Assembly (NCBI GenBank): GCA_965657165.1
Contig: CBFHNG010000047.1
Location: 1-13,250, forward strand
Direction: 5' to 3'
DNA from: UBA3537 sp965657165
Lineage (GTDB): Bacteria; Bacteroidota; Bacteroidia; Flavobacteriales; Flavobacteriaceae
DNA: 13,250 nucleotides
Below the pieces are notes generated by a model that was given only the letters and a program-made list of their open reading frames with translations, was not told where the DNA came from and made no database searches. A program made the translations under genes and the position numbers. The number at the start of each line of letters is the position of its first letter. The first letter of the stretch is position 1. Shown here piece after piece: positions 7,288-13,250 of this stretch.

Positions 7288-8494
7288 AAAAATCACAATC
7301 ATTGGAATTAACTATTATCCAGAAGATAGTGCTATAGGGCTGTATACTACTCAAAAGGCGGAAGACTTTGCTAGTAAAGGTTATCAAGTAACAGTAATTA
7401 CAGGTTTTCCATATTATCCACAATGGGAAATTCATGAAAAATACAAATCAAAGACGTATTTTTTAAGTGAAACTATAAATGGCGTAAGTGTTTTCAGATG
7501 CAGGCAATATGTTCCTACTAACCCAACCTTTTTTAAACGTATTTTACACCTCATTAGTTTTACTTTAGGGAGTTTTATCAATATTTTTAGAGTTTCAAAA
7601 CCAGATTTAGTGATTTCAATTGTTCCCTTTACATCATCTATTTTATTAGGCTGGTTTTTAAAACTTAGACATAAGTCTAAACTTTGGGTACATGTTCAGG
7701 ATTTCGAGTTTGATGCTGCTTTACAAACTGGAGTAAGTAATAAAAGCAAAGGCATTTACTCATTTTTGTTTAAGCTAGAAAAACGGCTGTTTTCAAAAGC
7801 AGATGTATCTAGCACAATAAGCAATAGTATGTTGTCTAGATTGGGGTCTAAAACTAAGTCTGAAAATTTCTTTTTACCCAATTGGATCGATGAAAAAAAG
7901 ATAAATCCAGAAACAGCGATTCAACATAAATATCTAATATCAAATAAACTTAAGATTTTATATTCTGGCAACATAGGAGATAAACAAGATTGGGATGCTT
8001 TTATTCAGTTTTGTAAAGATTTAGATGACAGTAAATATGAAGTAATTATTGTTGGGGATGGTGCAAAAAGAGCATGGTTAAAAGAGCAGGTTAAGAAGCT
8101 TAATATAGCATCATATTATCCTCCAGTAGATTATGAAGAATTATCAAGCTTATTATGCAGTGCAGATCTTCATGTTCTATTTCAAAAAGCAGATGTGATT
8201 GATACGGTCATGCCCTCTAAAATTTTAGGCATGATGGCTAGTGGTAAACCATCTTTGGTTTTAGGTAGTGAGCGTTCTGAAGTAAAAACAATTTTTGAAA
8301 ATTCTAATGCAGGATTATTTTATAATAATTACTCCAAAAGTTTAATTAATGAATTAGATAAATTAATGAATGATCCTTTAGAATGTAAAAAAATGGGAGA
8401 AGATGCAAGAAATTTTGTTATTTCTAATTTTTCAAAACAATATGTTCTAAGTAGAATGATACAAAAAGTTGATTCCTTGTTGCAGACAAATTAA
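7280..8494 (+). CDS. WcaI-like glycosyltransferase (GT4)
   Basis: This is a 404-residue GT-B glycosyltransferase of the WcaI/WbuB type found in colanic acid and O-antigen loci. GINYYPEDSAIGLYTT (residues 9-24) is the characteristic N-terminal loop. TGFPYYPQW (41-49) and VHVQDFEFDAA (137-147) are further hallmarks of this subgroup. In the donor half, LYSGNIG (227-233), IIVGDGA (256-262) and VMPSKILGMMASGKP (310-324) form the nucleotide-sugar site. The best start is the TTG at 7280, because it gives the normal short lead (SKK) before the first beta strand; this start lies inside the preceding acyltransferase gene and the 8-nt overlap suggests translational coupling. It is the last gene of the very AT-rich block; a new promoter follows. 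Donor sugar is unknown. Confidence 0.9.
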   Translation: MSKKITIIGINYYPEDSAIGLYTTQKAEDFASKGYQVTVITGFPYYPQWEIHEKYKSKTYFLSETINGVSVFRCRQYVPTNPTFFKRILHLISFTLGSFINIFRVSKPDLVISIVPFTSSILLGWFLKLRHKSKLWVHVQDFEFDAALQTGVSNKSKGIYSFLFKLEKRLFSKADVSSTISNSMLSRLGSKTKSENFFLPNWIDEKKINPETAIQHKYLISNKLKILYSGNIGDKQDWDAFIQFCKDLDDSKYEVIIVGDGAKRAWLKEQVKKLNIASYYPPVDYEELSSLLCSADLHVLFQKADVIDTVMPSKILGMMASGKPSLVLGSERSEVKTIFENSNAGLFYNNYSKSLINELDKLMNDPLECKKMGEDARNFVISNFSKQYVLSRMIQKVDSLLQTN

Positions 8495-8509
8495 TTTCTC
8501 CTCCTTTAG

Positions 8510-8541
8510 TTTAACCAAACCAAACAATCTAATTATATTTG
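8510..8541 (+). promoter_or_regulatory. Predicted Bacteroidota promoter for the UDP-xylose synthase - wcaJ-like - purD unit
   Basis: A perfect TAnnTTTG -7 box (TATATTTG, 8534-8541) follows a -33-like TTTA at 8510-8513 with a 20-nt spacer. The start of transcription would fall near 8547-8549, leaving a leader of only about 12-14 nt before the ATG at 8561. The box lies in the only sizeable gap of the plus-strand run (66 nt), exactly where base composition changes. Confidence 0.65.
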
Positions 8542-8560
8542 GCATGACAAATAGATTGTT
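8523..8560. repeat. Nested inverted repeats over the promoter and start of the UDP-xylose synthase gene
   Basis: AACAATCTA (8523-8531) and TAGATTGTT (8552-8560) form a perfect 9-bp inverted repeat whose right arm ends at the base before the ATG at 8561. Inside it, TATTTG (8536-8541) and CAAATA (8548-8553) form a second, 6-bp inverted repeat around GCATGA; its left arm overlaps the -7 box. The arrangement could be an operator, or the right arms could pair in different ways in DNA or RNA. The function is inferred only from position and symmetry. Confidence 0.5.
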
Positions 8561-9550
8561 ATGTCCAAAACCGTTCTCATCACTGGTGCCGCAGGCTTTT
8601 TAGGATCACACCTCTGTGATCGTTTTATTGGTGAAGGATTTCAGGTTATTGGGATAGACAATTACATTACTGGAGATCAAAAAAATATTCAGCACCTTTT
8701 TAATCACCCTAATTTTGAGTTTATAGAACATGATATTACAAATCATATAAATATCGCCCAAACTATAGATTATATCTTACATTTTGCCTCTCCCGCGAGT
8801 CCTATAGATTATTTAAAAATTCCTATTCAAACCCTCAAAGTAGGGTCGTTAGGAACACACAACTTATTAGGACTCGCCAAAGCTAAAAAAGCCAGAATCT
8901 TAATCGCCTCCACCTCAGAAGTCTATGGTGATCCACTTGTACATCCACAGTCAGAAGAATACTTGGGGAATGTTAATGCCATTGGACCACGAGGGGTCTA
9001 CGACGAAGCCAAACGCTTTCAAGAAGCATTGAGCATGGCCTATCATCGTTTTCATGGGTTAGAGACTCGCATTGCCCGTATTTTTAACACCTATGGCCCT
9101 CGTATGCGCCTGAATGACGGCCGAGTAATCCCCGCATTTATGGGGCAGTCGCTCAGAGGTGAAGACCTTACCGTATTCGGAGATGGCCAACAAACCCGTT
9201 CATTCTGTTATGTTGATGATTTAATTGAAGGTATTTATCGATTGCTTTTTAGTGACTATACATTACCCGTTAATCTTGGAAATCCTGATGAAATTACTAT
9301 TTTAGAATTTGCACAAGAAATATTAGCACTCACCAACACCAATCAAAAAATAAAATATAAACCCCTCCCTAAAGATGATCCATTAAAACGTCAACCCGAC
9401 ATCAACTTAGCAAAAAAAATATTAAATTGGACGCCTAAAGTCAAACGAAGTGAGGGCATGAAAAGGACATTGGAGTATTTTAGAACATTACCTGAATCAA
9501 AACTTTTTAAAGTCGATCATAAAGACTTTTCTAAACACATCAAACGCTAG
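8561..9550 (+). CDS. UDP-glucuronate decarboxylase / UDP-xylose synthase (extended SDR)
   Basis: This is a 329-residue extended short-chain dehydrogenase predicted to oxidise, decarboxylate and reduce UDP-glucuronate to UDP-xylose with bound NAD. The NAD-binding GAAGFLG is at residues 9-15. HFASPASPIDY (74-84) and ASTSEVYGDP (116-125) are hallmarks that separate UXS enzymes from other epimerases, with Glu120 in the catalytic region. YDEAK (147-151) holds the Tyr147/Lys151 pair, and FGDGQQTRSFCYVDD (206-220) the substrate-binding arginine. Many UXS proteins have Ser-Cys before the catalytic Tyr where this one has Gly-Val. A different but related decarboxylase or epimerase activity is the main alternative. 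It begins a transcription unit of its own and overlaps the next gene by 1 nt. Its central part is distinctly richer in G+C than the upstream locus. Confidence 0.87.
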   Translation: MSKTVLITGAAGFLGSHLCDRFIGEGFQVIGIDNYITGDQKNIQHLFNHPNFEFIEHDITNHINIAQTIDYILHFASPASPIDYLKIPIQTLKVGSLGTHNLLGLAKAKKARILIASTSEVYGDPLVHPQSEEYLGNVNAIGPRGVYDEAKRFQEALSMAYHRFHGLETRIARIFNTYGPRMRLNDGRVIPAFMGQSLRGEDLTVFGDGQQTRSFCYVDDLIEGIYRLLFSDYTLPVNLGNPDEITILEFAQEILALTNTNQKIKYKPLPKDDPLKRQPDINLAKKILNWTPKVKRSEGMKRTLEYFRTLPESKLFKVDHKDFSKHIKR

Positions 9551-10908
9551 TGAGCAGTTTCAGACAAGGACGTTATTCGTGGCTGATTAAGCCTATTTTC
9601 TACATCATTGATCTTATAATAATTAATGTTGTAGCACAGCTATGGCTTTCCTCTCAAATCTCTGATTCTAGGTTTTTGCTACTTATTTCAATAGGCTGGA
9701 TAATAACAGCTTTAATCTCAAAATTTTACGAAGTTCATCGTTATTCTAGTGTTGTTCGTGTATTCAATTTAATTATACGACAAGGACTGTTTTTCACATT
9801 GTTAATGTTTGCCTATGCAGGCATTTTTCCTCAATACAATATCAACCCAACACAAGTCCTAAAATATATTCTTGTTTGTTTCACCCTTATTTCTTTTTTT
9901 AAATACACACTGTTTTTTCTTTTAAAGCACTACCGAGCATACCTAAAAGGCAATACACGAAAAACAATAATACTTGGAGATAGTAAACAAGCAAAAAACC
10001 TTGAAGAATTTTTTAATAGTACTCCAGAATCTGGTTTTATCAACACCAAAGTTGTTTCTTTTAAAAACAGAGCATCAGTAGATTTAACTGTTCTTTTTGA
10101 ATATATAAAAAACGAGGGTATTGATGAGATCTATTGCTCACTTTCAGAATTGGACTCCAAGGACGTCAAAGTCATTACAAAATTTGCAGATAATAATTTA
10201 AAAGTGGTCAAATTTGTCCCAGAGCAAAACACTGTTTTAAATAAAGACTTAAAACGTGATTTTTATGGTCTTGTTCCTATATTAGAATTTAGATCTATTC
10301 CTTTGGATGATTCTTTTAACTTGGAGTTAAAACGAATTTTTGATCTTATTTTTTCACTATTGGTCATTGTCTTTATCATGTCTTGGTTGACCCCCTTAAT
10401 CGCTATTCTAATCAAGTTGGAATCCAAAGGCCCTGTGTTTTTTACACAACAACGAAATGGTTACAATTACAAAACATTCAATTGTTTTAAATTTCGATCG
10501 ATGGTGCCCAATAAAAAAGCAAATATCATACAAGTCTCAAAAGAAGACCATCGTATTACTAAAATTGGAAAAATTATCAGGCAAACAAGTATCGACGAAC
10601 TTCCACAGTTTTTTAATGTTTTTATTGGTGATATGTCCGTTGTTGGACCTCGCCCTCATATGTTGAGTCATACAGAAATGTATGCCAACAAGGTTGATAA
10701 ATTTATGGTGCGTCACTTTGTAAAACCAGGGATTACAGGACTGGCGCAAGTGAGCGGATATAGAGGTGAAGTGGAGACGGATAAGGATATTATTGGCCGT
10801 GTAAAATATGACATTTTTTATATTGAAAATTGGTCCTTACTTTTGGATCTCAAAATTATTATTCAAACCATAATTAAGGCCATCAAGGGCGACGAAAAAG
10901 CATATTAA
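9550..10908 (+). CDS. WcaJ-like polyprenyl-phosphate sugar-1-phosphate transferase
   Basis: This is a 452-residue membrane enzyme that would start repeat-unit synthesis by moving a sugar-1-phosphate from a UDP-sugar onto undecaprenyl phosphate. Four N-terminal helices (about residues 12-125) are followed by a Rossmann-like cytoplasmic domain (137-235), a re-entrant helix at KRIFDLIFSLLVIVF (261-275), and the catalytic domain. That domain shows GPVFFTQQRNG (294-304), FNCFKFRSM (310-318), SIDELPQ (347-353) with the Asp349-Glu350 pair, GDMSVVGPRP (360-369) and RHFVKPGITGLAQVSGYRG (388-406). The length fits full-size WcaJ/WbaP-type enzymes. The GTG start at 9550 shares its G with the preceding TAG stop, and the stop is 3 nt before purD. 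Glucose is the common substrate in this family, but galactose or others cannot be excluded. Confidence 0.92.
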   Translation: MSSFRQGRYSWLIKPIFYIIDLIIINVVAQLWLSSQISDSRFLLLISIGWIITALISKFYEVHRYSSVVRVFNLIIRQGLFFTLLMFAYAGIFPQYNINPTQVLKYILVCFTLISFFKYTLFFLLKHYRAYLKGNTRKTIILGDSKQAKNLEEFFNSTPESGFINTKVVSFKNRASVDLTVLFEYIKNEGIDEIYCSLSELDSKDVKVITKFADNNLKVVKFVPEQNTVLNKDLKRDFYGLVPILEFRSIPLDDSFNLELKRIFDLIFSLLVIVFIMSWLTPLIAILIKLESKGPVFFTQQRNGYNYKTFNCFKFRSMVPNKKANIIQVSKEDHRITKIGKIIRQTSIDELPQFFNVFIGDMSVVGPRPHMLSHTEMYANKVDKFMVRHFVKPGITGLAQVSGYRGEVETDKDIIGRVKYDIFYIENWSLLLDLKIIIQTIIKAIKGDEKAY

Positions 10909-10911
10909 CCA

Positions 10912-12183
10912 ATGAACGTTTTAGTATTAGGATCAGGAGGAAGAGAACATACATTTGCATGGAAAATTGCACAAAGCCCTTTGTGTACCGATTTGTATGT
11001 AGCACCAGGCAACTCAGGGACTTTGTCTGTTGCCACAAATTTAGATATTTTAGTAACTGATTTTGAAGGCATCAAATCTGCAGTTTTAAACCACAACATA
11101 GAAATGGTTGTTGTGGGCCCAGAGGACCCTTTGGTAAATGGTGTGCATGATTTCTTTTTAAATGATGATGCCTTGAAACATGTTGCCGTAATTGGCCCTC
11201 AAAAAGCTGCTGCTACACTAGAAGGAAGTAAAGAATTTGCTAAAGAATTTTTATTTCGCCACAATATTCCCACAGCGGCCTATCAAAGTTTTACAGCCAA
11301 TGATCTTGAAAAAGGGTTTTCTTTTTTAGAAACACTTTCACCACCTTATGTTTTAAAGGCCGACGGGCTTGCCGCAGGGAAAGGCGTTCTTATTATTGAT
11401 GATCTTGAAGAAGCAAAAGCTGAACTAATAAATATGTTAGTTGATTCCAAGTTTGGCGCCGCAAGCACCAAAGTTGTTATCGAAGAATTTTTGGATGGGA
11501 TTGAATTGAGTTGCTTTGTGCTCACAGACGGATTACACTATAAAATTTTGCCCACAGCAAAAGATTATAAACGTATTGGAGAGGGGGATACAGGGCTTAA
11601 CACAGGCGGTATGGGTGCTATTTCTCCAGTGCCTTTTGCTGATGAAATATTATTATCCAAAATTGAAGAGCGTATTGTAAAACCAACAGTTGAAGGCCTA
11701 AAAAAAGACAATACACCATACAAAGGGTTTATATTTATTGGACTCATTGTGGTCAACAACGAGCCATTTGTTATAGAATATAATGTACGTATGGGCGATC
11801 CCGAAACAGAAGCTGTTTTACCAAGAATTAATACAGATTTGATGGAGATTTTTATAGCTATAAAAAATCAAACTTTGAATACAATTAATTTAGAAATCAA
11901 TCCGCAAACAGCAACTACTGTTATGCTTGTTTCAGGGGGTTATCCAGAAGCCTATGAAAAGGGCAAAATAATATCTGGGCTTGAGAATGTCAAAGATGCG
12001 CTCGTTTTTCATGCTGGCGCAAAACATAACAATGATGAGGTTGTGACGTCTGGAGGTCGAGTCATGGCTGTTACAGCGTTTGGAGCTGATTATAAAAATG
12101 CTTTAGAAAAAGCCTACACTGAGGTTTCAAAAATAAATTTTGAAGGCATGAATTTTAGAAAAGATCTAGGATTTGATCTATAA
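10912..12183 (+). CDS. purD: Phosphoribosylamine-glycine ligase (PurD, GARS)
   Basis: This is the 423-residue cytoplasmic purine-synthesis enzyme that joins 5-phosphoribosylamine and glycine at the cost of ATP. It is full-length. GSGGREH (residues 7-13) forms the N-terminal nucleotide-fold loop, VVVGPEDPLVNG (66-77) is the substrate region, KADGLAAGKGV (149-159) the ATP-grasp glycine-rich loop, DYKRIGEGDTGLNTGGMGA (218-236) the central family signature, and EYNVRMGDPETEAVLPR (289-305) the metal and ATP-binding signature. The start follows the sugar transferase stop by 3 nt, so it is probably co-transcribed with uxs and wcaJ-like genes from the promoter near 8534; no separate promoter is visible. 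Its stop codon lies within a 6-bp overlap with the convergent gene on the other strand. Confidence 0.97.
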   Translation: MNVLVLGSGGREHTFAWKIAQSPLCTDLYVAPGNSGTLSVATNLDILVTDFEGIKSAVLNHNIEMVVVGPEDPLVNGVHDFFLNDDALKHVAVIGPQKAAATLEGSKEFAKEFLFRHNIPTAAYQSFTANDLEKGFSFLETLSPPYVLKADGLAAGKGVLIIDDLEEAKAELINMLVDSKFGAASTKVVIEEFLDGIELSCFVLTDGLHYKILPTAKDYKRIGEGDTGLNTGGMGAISPVPFADEILLSKIEERIVKPTVEGLKKDNTPYKGFIFIGLIVVNNEPFVIEYNVRMGDPETEAVLPRINTDLMEIFIAIKNQTLNTINLEINPQTATTVMLVSGGYPEAYEKGKIISGLENVKDALVFHAGAKHNNDEVVTSGGRVMAVTAFGADYKNALEKAYTEVSKINFEGMNFRKDLGFDL

Positions 12184-12405
12184 AAATGAATGTGAGGAAA
12201 TACTTTTATCCTCTTCATTATTGTCATTAAATGACTTAAGTTGTAGCATCCAGTAGGTAAAGCTTACTATAAGAATAACCAAGAATATCCACGTCACAAG
12301 ATTGGCAATCCACCAATTTTCGAGTTCCGTTTCTCTTAAGACATTAAAAGGAACGAACAATACGGATTCAAAAAACTCCTGGATACCTGCAAAAAAATCT
12401 TTCAT
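12178..12405 (-). CDS. Small single-pass membrane protein, DUF6341-like
   Basis: This is a 75-residue protein without a known role. It begins MKDFFAGIQEFFESVLFVPFNVLRETELENWW, an amphipathic N-terminal part. One clear membrane helix follows (about residues 33-55, IANLVTWIFLVILIVSF and on), then a hydrophilic tail LKSFNDNNEEDKSISSHSFL. By memory this matches the Flavobacteriia family annotated DUF6341, which is short and commonly found near purD; I could not check this. Its TAG stop on the minus strand overlaps the end of purD by 6 bp, and it has its own promoter with a perfect TAnnTTTG box. A leader of about 55-60 nt is predicted. Confidence 0.82.
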   Translation of the reverse strand: MKDFFAGIQEFFESVLFVPFNVLRETELENWWIANLVTWIFLVILIVSFTYWMLQLKSFNDNNEEDKSISSHSFL

Positions 12406-12430
12406 GATGTGTTTTTAAAAAATTTATCAT

Positions 12431-12463
12431 TTTGTGCTTCCGCACAGAATAATCTTATATTTA
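12431..12463 (+). promoter_or_regulatory. Predicted promoter for the DUF6427-like gene
   Basis: A -33 TTTG (12431-12434), a 21-nt spacer and TATATTTA (12456-12463) match the Bacteroidota consensus at 7 of 8 bases of the -7 box. Transcription would begin near 12470, giving a leader of about 20 nt before the ATG at 12490. The -33 element overlaps a small hairpin (TGTGC, 12433-12437, with GCACA, 12442-12446). Confidence 0.6.
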
Positions 12464-12478
12464 CGTTGCAAATATAAG
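12454..12478. repeat. 9-bp inverted repeat formed by the two opposing -7 boxes
   Basis: CTTATATTT (12454-12462) and AAATATAAG (12470-12478) are perfect reverse complements separated by ACGTTGC. The left arm contains most of the plus-strand -7 box and the right arm contains most of the minus-strand -7 box, so the symmetry arises from two back-to-back promoters or is an operator laid over both. Confidence 0.6.
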
Positions 12479-12499
12479 CAACACATCAAATGATTACAA
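12469..12499 (-). promoter_or_regulatory. Predicted promoter for the DUF6341-like gene
   Basis: On the minus strand a perfect TAnnTTTG box (TATATTTG, complement of 12469-12476) is preceded, 20 nt upstream, by CTTG (TTG is the complement of 12497-12499). The -33 element lies inside the first codons of the divergent gene. Transcription would start near 12462, leaving a leader of about 55-60 nt that includes the TGTGC/GCACA hairpin. Confidence 0.65.
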
Positions 12500-13250
12500 G
12501 CTTTTTTAAAACATCTAAACCATCGCACTATATCATCTTTTTATTTTTGCTTGTGAGTGTTTTTGTTTTTCAACGCTTTGATACGTATCAAACAGACGCA
12601 TTACCAGTAAGTTATCTTAAAGAATTCTTTGCTTTTATTATATTTTTTATAGCATTATTTGTCTTTGTATTTGTCATCACAAAAAATGATTTAACTCAAA
12701 ATAATAGCTTTGCGGCATTTTATTTGTGTTTGTTTTTCGTGTTGCTGCCAAAATCGCTTTCAAATCATTCTATTTTACTTTCAAACCTTTTTATTTTATT
12801 GAGTTTTAGACGCATTTTTAGCTTGAAAAGCAACACTAACATTAAACGTAAATTATTTGATTCAGGATTTTGGATTGCGTTAGCCACAATTTTTTATCCT
12901 TTAGCGGGACTGTATTTTATTCCCTTAATTTTTTCAATTTTCCTTTTATCTTCAGGTGTTTTAAAGAATATTTTTACTGTTTTTTTTGGGATTATTTCTA
13001 TTGGGCTTTTGGCATCGTTTCACAATATTATTTTTTATGATGAATTAAAGTTTTTACATAGATTATTACCCCATATAAGTTTAGATTTTTCAGCTTTTAA
13101 TGATGTATTGCTAGTGCTTTCTGTAGCTTTGCTAATCACCTTGGCATTTTGGGCAACGTTTAGTCTTTTCAACATCATGATGCTTAAAGTCAGCAAAACA
13201 CGTTTTACTTTTATGATGTTGTTTTTTGCAATTCTTCTTGGAATTATAAT
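12490..13250 (+). CDS. DUF6427-like polytopic membrane protein, 5' part
   Basis: The frame is open from the ATG at 12490 to the right edge (253 complete codons, no stop), so the gene is partial at its 3' end. The protein begins MITSFFKTSKPSHYIIFLF and is very hydrophobic. It has several predicted membrane helices, for example around residues 13-27, 48-68, 78-90, 119-145, 150-168 and 198-222. A short basic segment, RRIFSLKSNTNIKRKLF, lies near residue 100-117. From memory the start and overall pattern resemble the Flavobacteriia family annotated DUF6427, usually encoded beside the 75-residue DUF6341-like protein; that identification is unverified and no biochemical role is known to me. It is transcribed divergently from the small gene, apparently from the predicted promoter at 12431-12463. 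Confidence 0.85.
   Translation, partial: MITSFFKTSKPSHYIIFLFLLVSVFVFQRFDTYQTDALPVSYLKEFFAFIIFFIALFVFVFVITKNDLTQNNSFAAFYLCLFFVLLPKSLSNHSILLSNLFILLSFRRIFSLKSNTNIKRKLFDSGFWIALATIFYPLAGLYFIPLIFSIFLLSSGVLKNIFTVFFGIISIGLLASFHNIIFYDELKFLHRLLPHISLDFSAFNDVLLVLSVALLITLAFWATFSLFNIMMLKVSKTRFTFMMLFFAILLGII

Larger units (their letters stand above)
12405..12488. repeat. Shared 9-nt leader motif at both divergent start codons
   Basis: AACACATCA occurs at 12480-12488 on the plus strand, one base before the ATG at 12490. It also occurs on the minus strand (complement of 12405-12413), where its last A is the first base of the minus-strand ATG. The two copies are a perfect inverted repeat that frames the intergenic region. 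It may be a shared translation-initiation context or a regulator half-site; chance is also possible. Confidence 0.4.

Noticed and set aside
10537..11099. Minus-strand open frames opposite the wcaJ-like and purD genes (10537-10749, 10905-11099)
   Set aside because: They lie wholly antisense to genes with clear family motifs, have no promoter-like sequence I could support, and their translations look like no known family.
12433..12446. TGTGC/GCACA hairpin as an intrinsic terminator
   Set aside because: The stem is only 5 bp, no T-run follows on either strand, and it lies between two divergent promoters where no transcript is expected to end.
1..13250. CRISPR arrays, tRNA/rRNA genes, insertion sequences
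   Set aside because: I saw no direct-repeat/spacer pattern, no tRNA-like cloverleaf, no rRNA sequence and no transposase or terminal repeats; nearly all of the window is filled by the listed coding regions.

Overview
The window looks like a chromosomal segment from an AT-rich member of the Bacteroidota, most likely Flavobacteriaceae and plausibly marine. The evidence is very low G+C in most genes, start codons without Shine-Dalgarno sequences, promoters of the Bacteroidota TTTG / TAnnTTTG type, and the purD - small membrane protein (DUF6341-like) - DUF6427-like neighbourhood. The genus cannot be fixed from this sequence alone.

Positions 1-8494 are a tightly packed, co-directional Wzx/Wzy-type surface polysaccharide locus. 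It opens with the 3' end of cysN (ATP sulfurylase GTPase subunit, cut by the window edge). A complete SULT-type sulfotransferase follows, then a Wzx-type flippase, a small lipoprotein of unknown function, a Wzy-like polymerase, an O-antigen ligase/polymerase-like protein, a GT4 glycosyltransferase, a WcaF-like hexapeptide acyltransferase and a WcaI-like glycosyltransferase. Gaps are mostly 0-35 nt.

Positions 8495-12183 form a second transcription unit. It starts at a good TAnnTTTG promoter nested in inverted repeats. It holds a UDP-glucuronate decarboxylase (UDP-xylose synthase), a WcaJ-like polyprenyl-phosphate sugar transferase that would start each repeat unit, and the housekeeping purine gene purD. 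Parts of the decarboxylase gene are clearly richer in G+C than the upstream locus.

Positions 12178-13250 hold a 75-residue membrane protein on the minus strand, overlapping the end of purD by 6 bp, and a divergently transcribed DUF6427-like membrane protein that runs off the right edge. The 84-bp region between their start codons carries two interleaved promoters whose -7 boxes form a 9-bp inverted repeat.

Working model (inference): WcaJ loads a sugar phosphate on undecaprenyl phosphate. The two GT4 enzymes extend it, possibly using xylose from UDP-xylose. The WcaF-like enzyme acylates it and the SULT-type enzyme sulfates it with PAPS whose supply is encoded next door. The flippase moves the unit across the membrane, and the polymerase/ligase pair polymerises or attaches it. 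The most notable point is that sulfate activation and a sulfotransferase sit inside a capsule/O-antigen-type locus, which predicts a sulfated, probably acylated and possibly xylose-containing surface glycan.
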